6,687 nt of DNA, from assembly GCA_003132085.1 (NCBI GenBank), contig PKWO01000539.1:1-6687 (forward strand), in the 5' to 3' direction. The notes under the pieces are model-generated. The model did not search any database. It was not told the DNA's origin and saw only the letters and a program-made list of their open reading frames with translations. Below are positions 1 to 5,899 of the stretch, piece by piece. The stretch is from Oxalobacteraceae bacterium. Its GTDB lineage: Bacteria; Pseudomonadota; Gammaproteobacteria; Burkholderiales; Burkholderiaceae_D. The position numbers were made by a program, and so were the translations under genes. The first letter of the stretch is position 1. Each line of letters begins with the position of its first letter.

Positions 1-234
1 AGCGTGCTGTATCCGCTTGACGTGAAACGGGATAGTGAGGATGTGCGCATCGAGTTGAAGGAATCGGCACCGGTTCCTGAAGTATTTTCAGTGGATGCTT
101 CGGGGCGGGCGGTGGCTTTTAATTTCACCGTGGAGGGCAACACATTGATCGTGCCGGGGAAGTTCGATCATCTCCGATTGCGTTACAAAGGAGCGGAAGC
201 GATTGATATCGTCAGCGAGGACACGGTCAAATAA
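1..234 (+). CDS. TrbG/VirB9/CagX-like protein, C-terminal fragment (5' end outside window)
   Basis: The reading frame is open from base 1 and ends at TAA 232-234, leaving 77 residues of a longer protein. The pattern fits the C-terminal beta-sandwich of the TrbG/VirB9 family, an outer-membrane-complex component of type IV secretion and conjugation machines: a Pro-Leu start, a strand with DVRIEL, then PEVFSVD..G, a VEGNTLIV strand, and F..LRLRYKG ending in IDIV. In the family this corresponds to the IEF, P.LFV...G, V.GN..IVD and F..AELRLG blocks. The signal peptide and N-terminal domain cannot be seen. No virB10 or virB11 gene follows; the next gene is an unrelated cytochrome on the other strand. 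So this is either the last gene of its operon or an isolated family member. The family call rests on pattern recall over a short fragment, so it is moderate. Confidence 0.6.
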   Translation, partial: SVLYPLDVKRDSEDVRIELKESAPVPEVFSVDASGRAVAFNFTVEGNTLIVPGKFDHLRLRYKGAEAIDIVSEDTVK

Positions 235-330
235 CCGGTCGATCGGCGCCACAATTTCCGATTAAACAGAACCGGAACTTTTCCAATCGTATATTTTCGG
301 CCGTGATGGCGCCGCTCCGGCCGCGGCTCC

Positions 331-900
331 TTAATTCCGGTTCGGTGGCCGCACGGGAAGCCAGCGTGGCAGCATCGAGGTGAGCACGTTGTCCTTGATG
401 ACAAGATGATGAAATAGCGCGGCGAGTGCGTGGAACCCCGCGAGCCACAGGATCGCGTCGCCGAGCCAGGTATGGATCGTCGCGATGGTCGCTCCCGCGC
501 CGTGTGAAATCGAGAGCGGGGAGGCAATCTCCATGCCGGCGAGCAGCGTCACCGGATGCCCTTCGAGCCACGCGCCAACTATGGCGGTGAATGGGAGCGC
601 GAAGAGCAGCAGGTAGAGCGCCCCCTGTACGCCCTTGGCGGCAACGTTCATCAGGCGTGAAACCTGCGGTTGCACCGGCGGCGTGCTGACCATCCGCCAC
701 AGTACGCGCATCACCGCCAGCGCCAATACGCACAGGCCCAGCGTCTCGTGCAACTGCCGGTCGAAATCGCCGTCAATCGCGTACACTTCCTTCTCGGAGC
801 CTCCCGGGCCATAGATGAACGCCGTCAGGACGACAATCGCCGTGGCCCAATGGAAGAATTGGGCCACGGCCCCATAGCGTGCCTGTGCGTGTTGCTCCAT
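331..900 (-). CDS. Cytochrome b561 (CybB-type di-heme membrane protein)
   Basis: This is a 189-residue inner-membrane b-type cytochrome, expected to carry electrons between the quinone pool and a partner such as a periplasmic acceptor or superoxide. Four hydrophobic segments lie at about residues 16-30, 50-70, 92-112 and 143-166. The likely heme ligands align with E. coli CybB: H17 in FHW, H51 in LHETLG, H143 in IHTWLG and H157 in FHALAALFHH. The C-terminal IKDNVLTSMLPR block matches the CybB ending FWKDNTLLRMMPR. Length is normal for the family. I chose the ATG at 898-900 because AAAGGAAA sits 4 bases upstream of it. ATGs further upstream in frame (for example at 915) have no ribosome binding site. 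The gene converges on the VirB9-like fragment and diverges from the CZB gene. The specific partner and electron acceptor cannot be told from sequence. Confidence 0.9.
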   Translation of the reverse strand: MEQHAQARYGAVAQFFHWATAIVVLTAFIYGPGGSEKEVYAIDGDFDRQLHETLGLCVLALAVMRVLWRMVSTPPVQPQVSRLMNVAAKGVQGALYLLLFALPFTAIVGAWLEGHPVTLLAGMEIASPLSISHGAGATIATIHTWLGDAILWLAGFHALAALFHHLVIKDNVLTSMLPRWLPVRPPNRN

Positions 901-904
901 GCCG

Positions 905-912
905 TTTCCTTT
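905..912 (-). promoter_or_regulatory. Ribosome binding site that decides the cytochrome b561 start
   Basis: Read on the minus strand this is AAAGGAAA, with the AGGA core 6 bases before the ATG at 900. It supports that start over the in-frame ATGs at 915 and 939, which have no purine-rich motif before them. Confidence 0.6.
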
Positions 913-1016
913 CATGAGTTTATGAAATGATAACGCCAATCGGGTGTTCGGTGCGGTTCGTTACTGCATGAAAGGCGATAATCCTGGCACGCCGCCCACG
1001 TGTTGGAGGTTGCATC

Positions 1017-1022
1017 TATAAT
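1017..1022 (+). promoter_or_regulatory. Possible -10 element for the CZB gene
   Basis: A perfect TATAAT lies 76 bases upstream of the CZB start codon, in the spacer between divergent genes (901-1098). No recognisable -35 hexamer is found 16-18 bases upstream (the bases there are GC-rich), and there is no extended -10 TGn. If used, the promoter would probably need an activator. Nothing else clear is seen in this spacer. Confidence 0.3.
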
Positions 1023-1098
1023 TGGCTGGCGACACGATGATGGTGGCCTGTAACCAGAAAGTTGCAAGAATATACATTCCAATTACTAGGAGGGCGCG

Positions 1099-1452
1099 AT
1101 GAACCTGGACGACGCAATTGCGAAAGATAAGGAACTGAAGGAAAAATTTGTTGCCGCTATTGCCGCGAAAGCGCAATTGGATGCAGCGGTTATCGGCAAA
1201 ACCGATCGTTGCGTTCTCGGGAATTGGCTGCATGGCGAGGCGGAACGAAAATACCCATTTCTGAAATCCTACAAGCCATGCGTGGAAGCGCATACGGCTT
1301 TTCATGTGCAAGCCGGAAAAGTGGTGCGGGAAATCAATGGCGGCGAATATGCGGACGCCCAGGCCATGATCGGCGACAACACTGCATACTCCAAAGCGGC
1401 CGATGCGCTGCAGGCGGCCGCGATGCTTCTTAAAAAGGAGGCCAAGCTGTAG
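1099..1452 (+). CDS. Stand-alone CZB (chemoreceptor zinc-binding) domain protein
   Basis: This is a 117-residue soluble helical protein consisting only of a CZB domain, the module usually found at the end of chemoreceptors or on diguanylate cyclases such as E. coli DgcZ. There it binds zinc through three His and one Cys and senses zinc or oxidants. The Cys motif C38-V-L-G-N-W and the H65-x3-H69 motif are intact. The C38 to H65 spacing (27) equals that between C52 and H79 in DgcZ. The first His, normally in an AIxxHxxW context, is D10 here (AIAKDKEL), with the aromatic also lost. The start is firm: AGGAGG at 1088-1093, five bases before ATG. No receptor or output domain is attached, so it may act as a free metal or redox-responsive partner. 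Its transcript could run on into the kinase gene, but a 163-bp gap separates them. Confidence 0.85.
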   Translation: MNLDDAIAKDKELKEKFVAAIAAKAQLDAAVIGKTDRCVLGNWLHGEAERKYPFLKSYKPCVEAHTAFHVQAGKVVREINGGEYADAQAMIGDNTAYSKAADALQAAAMLLKKEAKL

Positions 1453-1615
1453 CCGGCGGCATGTCGTTTTCGGCGCGCGGTCCTACCGATGCCGCGCAAG
1501 CATTTACCTGTACATCGTATGTTGACGGCCTCGCGGCACGCGTGCGGGCGTAGTATTGGGCGTTTATCAGTTCACTCGCCACGTTTTGCGAGAAGAATTT
1601 CACCGATTGGAACAC

Positions 1616-3115
1616 ATGACAAAGCGGTTTCTTGGCATTCTCGAAGGGCAGCAACTGGACTGGCTCCTGAATTCCGCCGCCGACGCGATGCTTATCGCCG
1701 ATCGGGGAGGACGGATCATTCTTGCGAACCCGCCGGTACAGCGCCTGTTTGGCTACACATCCGACGAGCTGGTCGACCAGCCGATTGAAAATTTGCTGCC
1801 CGAGCGCTTTCGCCACGGGCATGTATTGCAGCGCACCGATTACTTCGCGCACACCCATGCGCGCGCGATGGGAAGCGGCAAGGAACTGTTCGGACGGCGC
1901 CGGGACGGGTCGGAATTTCCGGTGGAGGTGAGCCTGTCGCCATTGCAAACCGCGCAAGGGGTGCCGCTGGTCATGGCCGCGATTCAGGACATCACGCGGC
2001 GCAGGCAGGCCGAAACGGCGCTGCAGGAAAGCGAAGCGCGCATGCGGGCGGTCTTCGACACCGCTGTGGACGCCATTGTCACGATTGATGAACGCGGCAC
2101 CATCGAGCGTTTCAATCCGGCCGCCGAGCGATTGTTCGGCTATATCGAATCGGAAGTTGCGGGAAAGAATGTATCGATGCTGATGCCATCGCCTTACCGC
2201 GAGGGGCATGACGGCTATCTTGCGCGTTACCTGCAGACCGGCGAAAAGAAAATCATCGGCATCGGCCGCGAGGTCATCGGCTTGCGCAAGGACGGCACGG
2301 TCTTCCCGATGGATCTGGCCGTGGCGGAAATGCCGATGGGCCAGCGCCGCATGTTTACCGGGATAGTGCGCGATATTACCGCGCGCAAACAGGCCGAGGA
2401 ACAACACGCCAGACTGATGCAGGAGATCCGCAGCGCGAACGAGGAGCTGACCAGTTTCGCCTATGTCGTGTCGCATGACCTTAAGGCCCCGTTGCGCGCC
2501 ATTGGATCGCTCGCCGATTGGCTGTCCACGGATTACGCGGACAAGTTCGACGATGAAGGCAAGGAGCATATGCGGCTGTTGATCAGCAGAGTGCATCGCA
2601 TGGGCGGTTTGATCGACGGCATTTTGCAATATTCGCGCGTGGGCCGGGTCAAGGACGCGCTGGTTGACGTGGAGTTGAACCGGCTAGTGCGCGATGTGAT
2701 CGATCTGCTGGCGCCGCCCGCTAATATCACGGTGACGGTGGATGCGGCGCTGCCCACCGTCAAAACCGAGGCGACGCGCATCGCGCAGGTATTTCAAAAT
2801 CTGATTTCCAATGCGGTCAAATACATGGATAAGCCGCAAGGCAATGTCCATATCGGCTGCGTTGCGGACGGAACGCATTGGAAGTTCAGCGTGACCGATA
2901 ACGGGCCGGGCATAGAGCCGCGGCACTTCGAACGAATCTTCCAGTTATTCCAGACCCTGGCGCCGCGCGACAGGATCGAAAGCACCGGCGTCGGCCTTGC
3001 GCTGGTCAGGAAGATCGTCGAAATGTACGGCGGACGGGTATGGATAGAATCCAAAGTCGGCGAGGGAAGCACCTTCAGCTTCACTCTGCCGAGGGACCGG
3101 CACAGCGATCATTAA
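1616..3115 (+). CDS. Soluble PAS-PAS sensor histidine kinase with FixL-type heme PAS
   Basis: This is a 499-residue cytoplasmic kinase with no membrane segment or signal peptide. PAS1 spans about residues 15-125 and PAS2 about 140-255. HisKA is at 276-345, with phosphoacceptor H287 in SHDLKAPLRAI. HATPase_c is at about 385-493, with N399 (N box), DNGPG 428-432 and GVGL 458-461. PAS2 carries the FixL oxygen-sensor signature: H198 (proximal heme His, H200 in Bradyrhizobium FixL), R204 (R206), I213 (I215), R218 in IIGIGR (R220) and L234 (L236). All spacings are identical. It therefore probably binds heme and responds to O2. The catalytic core resembles phytochrome-type kinases, which often pair with single-domain regulators like the gene 15 bp downstream. 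The ATG at 1616 is preferred although its ribosome binding site is weak. A TTG at 1556 in the same frame would add 20 residues and has no better site. Confidence 0.93.
   Translation: MTKRFLGILEGQQLDWLLNSAADAMLIADRGGRIILANPPVQRLFGYTSDELVDQPIENLLPERFRHGHVLQRTDYFAHTHARAMGSGKELFGRRRDGSEFPVEVSLSPLQTAQGVPLVMAAIQDITRRRQAETALQESEARMRAVFDTAVDAIVTIDERGTIERFNPAAERLFGYIESEVAGKNVSMLMPSPYREGHDGYLARYLQTGEKKIIGIGREVIGLRKDGTVFPMDLAVAEMPMGQRRMFTGIVRDITARKQAEEQHARLMQEIRSANEELTSFAYVVSHDLKAPLRAIGSLADWLSTDYADKFDDEGKEHMRLLISRVHRMGGLIDGILQYSRVGRVKDALVDVELNRLVRDVIDLLAPPANITVTVDAALPTVKTEATRIAQVFQNLISNAVKYMDKPQGNVHIGCVADGTHWKFSVTDNGPGIEPRHFERIFQLFQTLAPRDRIESTGVGLALVRKIVEMYGGRVWIESKVGEGSTFSFTLPRDRHSDH
2033..2380 (+). 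other. Heme-binding FixL-type PAS domain coding segment
   Basis: This stretch encodes PAS2 of the kinase. The proximal His codon is CAT at 2207-2209 and the FixL-type distal Arg codon is CGC at 2267-2269. The 20-residue spacing, the conserved Arg at His+6, Ile at His+15 and Leu at His+36, and the GIGR and FPM motifs all match Bradyrhizobium FixL as I recall its sequence. The third distal-pocket residue, Ile238 in FixL, is Val here. Confidence 0.85.
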
Positions 3116-3130
3116 ACGAAAGGAGAGCCT

Positions 3131-3544
3131 ATGAAAGTATTGAATAAACCGTTGCTTCTGATCGAAGACGATCAAGTGGACGTGATGACCATCAGACGCG
3201 CATTGAAGGAGATCCACGTAGCCAACGCGGTAGTGCACCGGGAAAATGGCGAAGATGCGATCGCCTACCTGCGCGATCCCGCCAATGAAAAACCGTGCAT
3301 CATTCTGCTCGACCTCAACATGCCGATCATGAACGGCATCGAGTTCCTGCAAGTGGTCAAGAATGACGACCAACTCAGGCGCTTCCCGGTAATCGTGCTG
3401 ACCACCTCCGAGGAACAGCAGGACAAGCTGAACAGCTTCAATCTGGGCGTGGCGGGCTATATGGCCAAGCCGGTGGATTATCGGCAGTTTGTCGAGGTCA
3501 TGCGCTCAATCGATCTCTACTGGACCATCAGCGAGATACCGTGA
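3131..3544 (+). CDS. Single-domain response regulator (Rcp1/CheY-like receiver)
   Basis: This 137-residue protein is a receiver domain and nothing else. Phosphorylation is expected at D61 in LLDLNMP. The acidic pocket is E12, D13 and D14, the switch Thr is T91 or T92 in VLTTS, and the conserved Lys is K113 in AKP. The N-terminal pattern IEDDQVDVMTIRRAL, followed by an extended segment before the D61 strand, is typical of Rcp1-like regulators that serve phytochrome-type kinases. AGGAG at 3121-3125 lies just before the ATG, and the gap to the kinase stop is 15 bp, so the two are co-transcribed. With no output domain it should act by protein contact or as a phosphate carrier or sink. The most likely phosphodonor is the upstream heme-PAS kinase. 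Its target is unknown. Confidence 0.92.
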   Translation: MKVLNKPLLLIEDDQVDVMTIRRALKEIHVANAVVHRENGEDAIAYLRDPANEKPCIILLDLNMPIMNGIEFLQVVKNDDQLRRFPVIVLTTSEEQQDKLNSFNLGVAGYMAKPVDYRQFVEVMRSIDLYWTISEIP

Positions 3545-3579
3545 CGCGGGCTCAACGCATGGCAATTAACTGAATTTCT

Positions 3580-5070
3580 ATGACAAAACCGCTAATCCGC
3601 GTACTTATCGTCGAAGACGACATGGTCGACCGGCTGGCTTGCCGCCGCGCGTTTGCGAAACACCCGGACTACGACTTCACGCTGTTTGAAGCGGTAACCG
3701 GCAGGGAAGGGCTGCAACTCGCCAAGCTGCACAAACCGGACTGCATTCTGCTCGACTATCACTTGCCGGACATGAATGGCCTGGAGTTTCTCTCGGAAAT
3801 GGCCGGCGACGGCGGCGGTGGTGGGATAGCGATCCCGGTGATGCTGTTGACCGGCGCGGAGAGCGCCGCAGTCGCGGCTGCGGCAATCAAGCGCGGCGCC
3901 TGGGATTATCTCGGCAAGGACTTCGACGGCCAATACCTGGCATTGCTGCCGTCGGCGATCCATCGCATGTTGCGCGAACAGCGACTGGCCGAGGGAGCGC
4001 GGCAGGCGGAAGCGAAATTCCGCTCGCTGGTGGAGCAGATCGACGCGATTACCTATATCGTCGATCTAGGCGGAGCGGCGACCATGCGCTACATCAGCCC
4101 TCAGATCAATATGCTCGGTTTTTCTCCGGAAGAGTGGCTGGCCGACCGCGAACTCCATGCGCGGCAGATCCATCCGGACGACCGCGCGGCGGCCGTGCAG
4201 GCGATAGGCGACAGCCGCGCCGCCGGAATGTCGCTGCGGCATGAATATCGGCTGATCGCGCGCAACGGCGCGGTATCGTGGTTTCGCGATCAAGCCAAAG
4301 CGGTAACCGACGAATCGGGCCGCAAGCTGTTCCTGCAGGGAATACTGGTCGACATCACGCACGGCAAGCTGGCCGAACAAGCGCTACGGCAGTCGCGGGC
4401 GGAACTGCGCCAGCTTACCGGCCATCTTGAGCGCACCAAGGAAGCCGAGCGCAAACGCATCGCGCAGGAGATTCACGACGAGTTGGGCGGACTGCTCACC
4501 GGAATCAAGGCCTATGTATCGGTCTACCTCGAGCGCGGAGTGCGCGCCGGTACCCCGCCCGACCCGCTGCTGGTTGACGCGGTGGCCCTCGCCGACACGG
4601 GGTTTCAGGCGGTGCGCCGCGTAATCACCGACTTGCGGCCCAGCGTACTGGACCAGCTCGGCGTGTGGGCGGCGTTGGAATGGTACGCCGACCAGATCGA
4701 AAAGCGGTCGGGGCTTACCTGTGTCTGTACGATCGAGGCCGGCGTCGCTGCCACTGAGCTCGGGCCGGAGCTCAGCACGATGTTGTTCCGGGTGGTCCAG
4801 GAAGCGCTGACCAACGCGGAGCGTCACGCCGAGGCATCGGCGGTGTCGATTCAGGCCGAATTTGAAGACGGCGCGTTAGTCGTCGCGGTGCGCGACGACG
4901 GCAACGGCATAGAAGACGCGGCCCGCCGGCTCAAGCGCGAGTCATGGGGCATCGTCGGAATGTACGAGCGTGCCCGCTATTTCGGCGGCGAACTGACGAT
5001 CACCGGTAAAGCCGGAAAGGGCACCTCCGTGGTGCTGCGGTTGCCGATGGAGAAGACGAACAGTGAGTAA
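3580..5070 (+). CDS. Receiver-PAS-HisKA_3 hybrid sensor kinase (NarX/DegS-type core)
   Basis: This 496-residue soluble protein has the receiver at its N-terminus, the reverse of most hybrid kinases. The receiver (about 5-130) has E12/D13/D14, phosphoacceptor D59 in LLDYHLP, T91 and K113, so it looks functional. A run of five Gly (78-82) lies in one of its loops. A PAS_3-like domain follows (about 142-262: YISPQ..LGFSPEEW, IHPDD, ILVDIT). A short coiled stretch leads to HisKA_3 with phosphoacceptor H299 in EIHDELGGLLTGIK, then HATPase_c with N412 (EALTNAERHAEAS), DDGNG 439-443 and WGIVGMYERA. The core is that of NarX, DegS and similar kinases, whose partners are NarL-type regulators; such a gene overlaps its 3' end. 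ATG 3580 is the first possible start, because an in-frame TGA lies at 3571. No Shine-Dalgarno is visible, so translation may be weak or coupled. Confidence 0.93.
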   Translation: MTKPLIRVLIVEDDMVDRLACRRAFAKHPDYDFTLFEAVTGREGLQLAKLHKPDCILLDYHLPDMNGLEFLSEMAGDGGGGGIAIPVMLLTGAESAAVAAAAIKRGAWDYLGKDFDGQYLALLPSAIHRMLREQRLAEGARQAEAKFRSLVEQIDAITYIVDLGGAATMRYISPQINMLGFSPEEWLADRELHARQIHPDDRAAAVQAIGDSRAAGMSLRHEYRLIARNGAVSWFRDQAKAVTDESGRKLFLQGILVDITHGKLAEQALRQSRAELRQLTGHLERTKEAERKRIAQEIHDELGGLLTGIKAYVSVYLERGVRAGTPPDPLLVDAVALADTGFQAVRRVITDLRPSVLDQLGVWAALEWYADQIEKRSGLTCVCTIEAGVAATELGPELSTMLFRVVQEALTNAERHAEASAVSIQAEFEDGALVVAVRDDGNGIEDAARRLKRESWGIVGMYERARYFGGELTITGKAGKGTSVVLRLPMEKTNSE

Positions 5071-5701
5071 CAAAATCAAGGTGCTGCTGGTCGATGACCA
5101 TGCCGTCGTGCGCAACGGCCTGCGGCTCATGCTGGGCGAAGCGGACGACATCGCGGTCGAGGGCGAGGCGGATACCGCGCAAAGCGCGTTGCAGTCGGTG
5201 CGCGAAAATGACTTCGATGTCGTGTTGCTGGATATCGCGATGCCGGGCAAGAATGGCCTCGACCTGTTGAAGCTGCTGCGCGCGGAAAAACCGAAGCTCG
5301 CCGTGTTGATCCTCAGTACCTACTCGGAAGAGATCTACGCGATGCGCGCATTCAAGCTCGGCGCCGCCGGCTATTTGACCAAGGATAGTCCGACGAGCGC
5401 GCTGATCAACGCGGTGCGCAAGGCTGCCGCCGGCGGCAAGCATGTCAGTCCGGCACTGATGGAAAAGCTGGCGAGCATGATCGGCGGCGGCGCCGTTGGA
5501 TCGCATGACACGTTGTCCAACCGGGAGCTCGAAGTATTGAAACTGATCGCTCGAGGCGAAAGTCTTGTCAAAATCGCCGAAACCCTGCATCTCAGCCCGC
5601 ATACCGTCACCACTTATCGTGCGCGCATTCTCGAAAAAATGGGTTTGAGCGGCAATGCGGAACTGACCCGCTATGCGGTCGAAAATGGTCTGTTGATGTA
5701 G
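5063..5701 (+). CDS. NarL/LuxR-family DNA-binding response regulator
   Basis: This is a 212-residue two-domain regulator, the usual size for the NarL/FixJ family. The receiver (about 5-120) has D11 and D12, phosphoacceptor D57 in LLDIAMP, S85 and K107 in LTKDS. The LuxR-type helix-turn-helix (about 148-208) begins LSNRELEVLKLIARG and includes the recognition helix around SPHTVTTYRARILEKMGL. The GTG start lies inside the end of the kinase gene: GTGAGTAA gives an 8-bp overlap, implying translational coupling and a cognate pair with that HisKA_3 kinase. A GGAG at 5049-5052 lies 10 bases upstream. It is probably a homodimeric transcription factor activated by phosphorylation. A likely target is the palindrome about 30 bp after its stop codon, upstream of the FNR gene, though that link is inferred from position only. 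Confidence 0.94.
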   Translation: MSNKIKVLLVDDHAVVRNGLRLMLGEADDIAVEGEADTAQSALQSVRENDFDVVLLDIAMPGKNGLDLLKLLRAEKPKLAVLILSTYSEEIYAMRAFKLGAAGYLTKDSPTSALINAVRKAAAGGKHVSPALMEKLASMIGGGAVGSHDTLSNRELEVLKLIARGESLVKIAETLHLSPHTVTTYRARILEKMGLSGNAELTRYAVENGLLM

Positions 5702-5732
5702 GCTGCGACGCCCCGGTTTTTCGGGCCGCCTA

Positions 5733-5752
5733 TTGTAGGGGTTCCCCTACAA
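5733..5752. promoter_or_regulatory. Perfect 9-2-9 palindrome, candidate operator (alternatively a weak terminator)
   Basis: TTGTAGGGG, two T, then CCCCTACAA form an uninterrupted inverted repeat, followed at once by an AAAATTTT stretch. It lies 31 bp after the response-regulator stop and about 150 bp before the FNR start. A 7-2-7 core of this symmetry suits a LuxR/NarL-type dimer. As RNA it would form a strong stem with a tight loop, but only four U follow, and not directly, so it is a poor Rho-independent terminator. Confidence 0.55.
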
Positions 5753-5810
5753 AATTTTGTCCGGCTTTCACCGACAACACTCTCCGACGATCCCCGACAG
5801 CGTGCGCGCT

Positions 5811-5846
5811 TTGCATCGCCGATACTGTATCCATACCATCTACAAT
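5811..5846 (+). promoter_or_regulatory. Weak candidate promoter for the FNR gene
   Basis: TTGCAT at 5811-5816 and TACCAT at 5834-5839 are spaced by 17 bp. A better -10 match, TACAAT, is at 5841-5846 but has no -35 partner. Either would place the start about 50-60 bases before the ATG. The matches are poor, consistent with a need for an activator. No TTGAT-N4-ATCAA FNR box was seen in 5702-5899. Confidence 0.25.
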
Positions 5847-5899
5847 CGGCCCGGATTCTCCGAGGATTGCGCGCCCGATCGCTTTTATTCGAGATAATC

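Noticed and set aside
311..327. GCCGC/GCGGC hairpin after the cytochrome b561 stop as a terminator
   Set aside because: The stem is only 5 bp and no T-run follows on either strand.
985..1015. TGGCAC followed by TTGCAT, resembling a sigma-54 promoter
   Set aside because: The two boxes are 19 bases apart, whereas sigma-54 promoters need about 5 between TGGCAC and TTGCA.
1456..1495. GCGGCAT/ATGCCGC inverted repeat between the CZB and kinase genes
   Set aside because: It is a 7-bp repeat with a 26-base loop in GC-rich DNA and is not followed by a T-run, so it is likely chance.
1536..1545. GCACGCGTGC palindrome upstream of the kinase
   Set aside because: A 10-bp GC-rich palindrome is expected by chance at this composition, and it has no partner copy or promoter context.
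1522..1556. TTGACG with a later TAGTAT as a sigma-70 promoter for the kinase
   Set aside because: The spacing is 23 bp, too long for a sigma-70 promoter, and the -10 matches only four of six bases.
1430..2629. Long open frame of 399 codons on the minus strand
   Set aside because: It lies opposite the well-supported heme-PAS kinase. Its translation is rich in Arg, His and Gln with no domain motif, and it has no ribosome binding site I could see. It is an antisense shadow of a GC-rich gene.
3811..3825. Five-codon glycine run in the receiver of the second kinase
   Set aside because: It is short, falls in a loop away from the phosphorylation residues, and uses mixed codons, so it is most likely a neutral loop expansion.
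5712..5725. CCCG-GTTTTT-CGGG hairpin after the response regulator as a terminator
   Set aside because: The stem is only 4 bp and the T-run is in the loop rather than after the stem.
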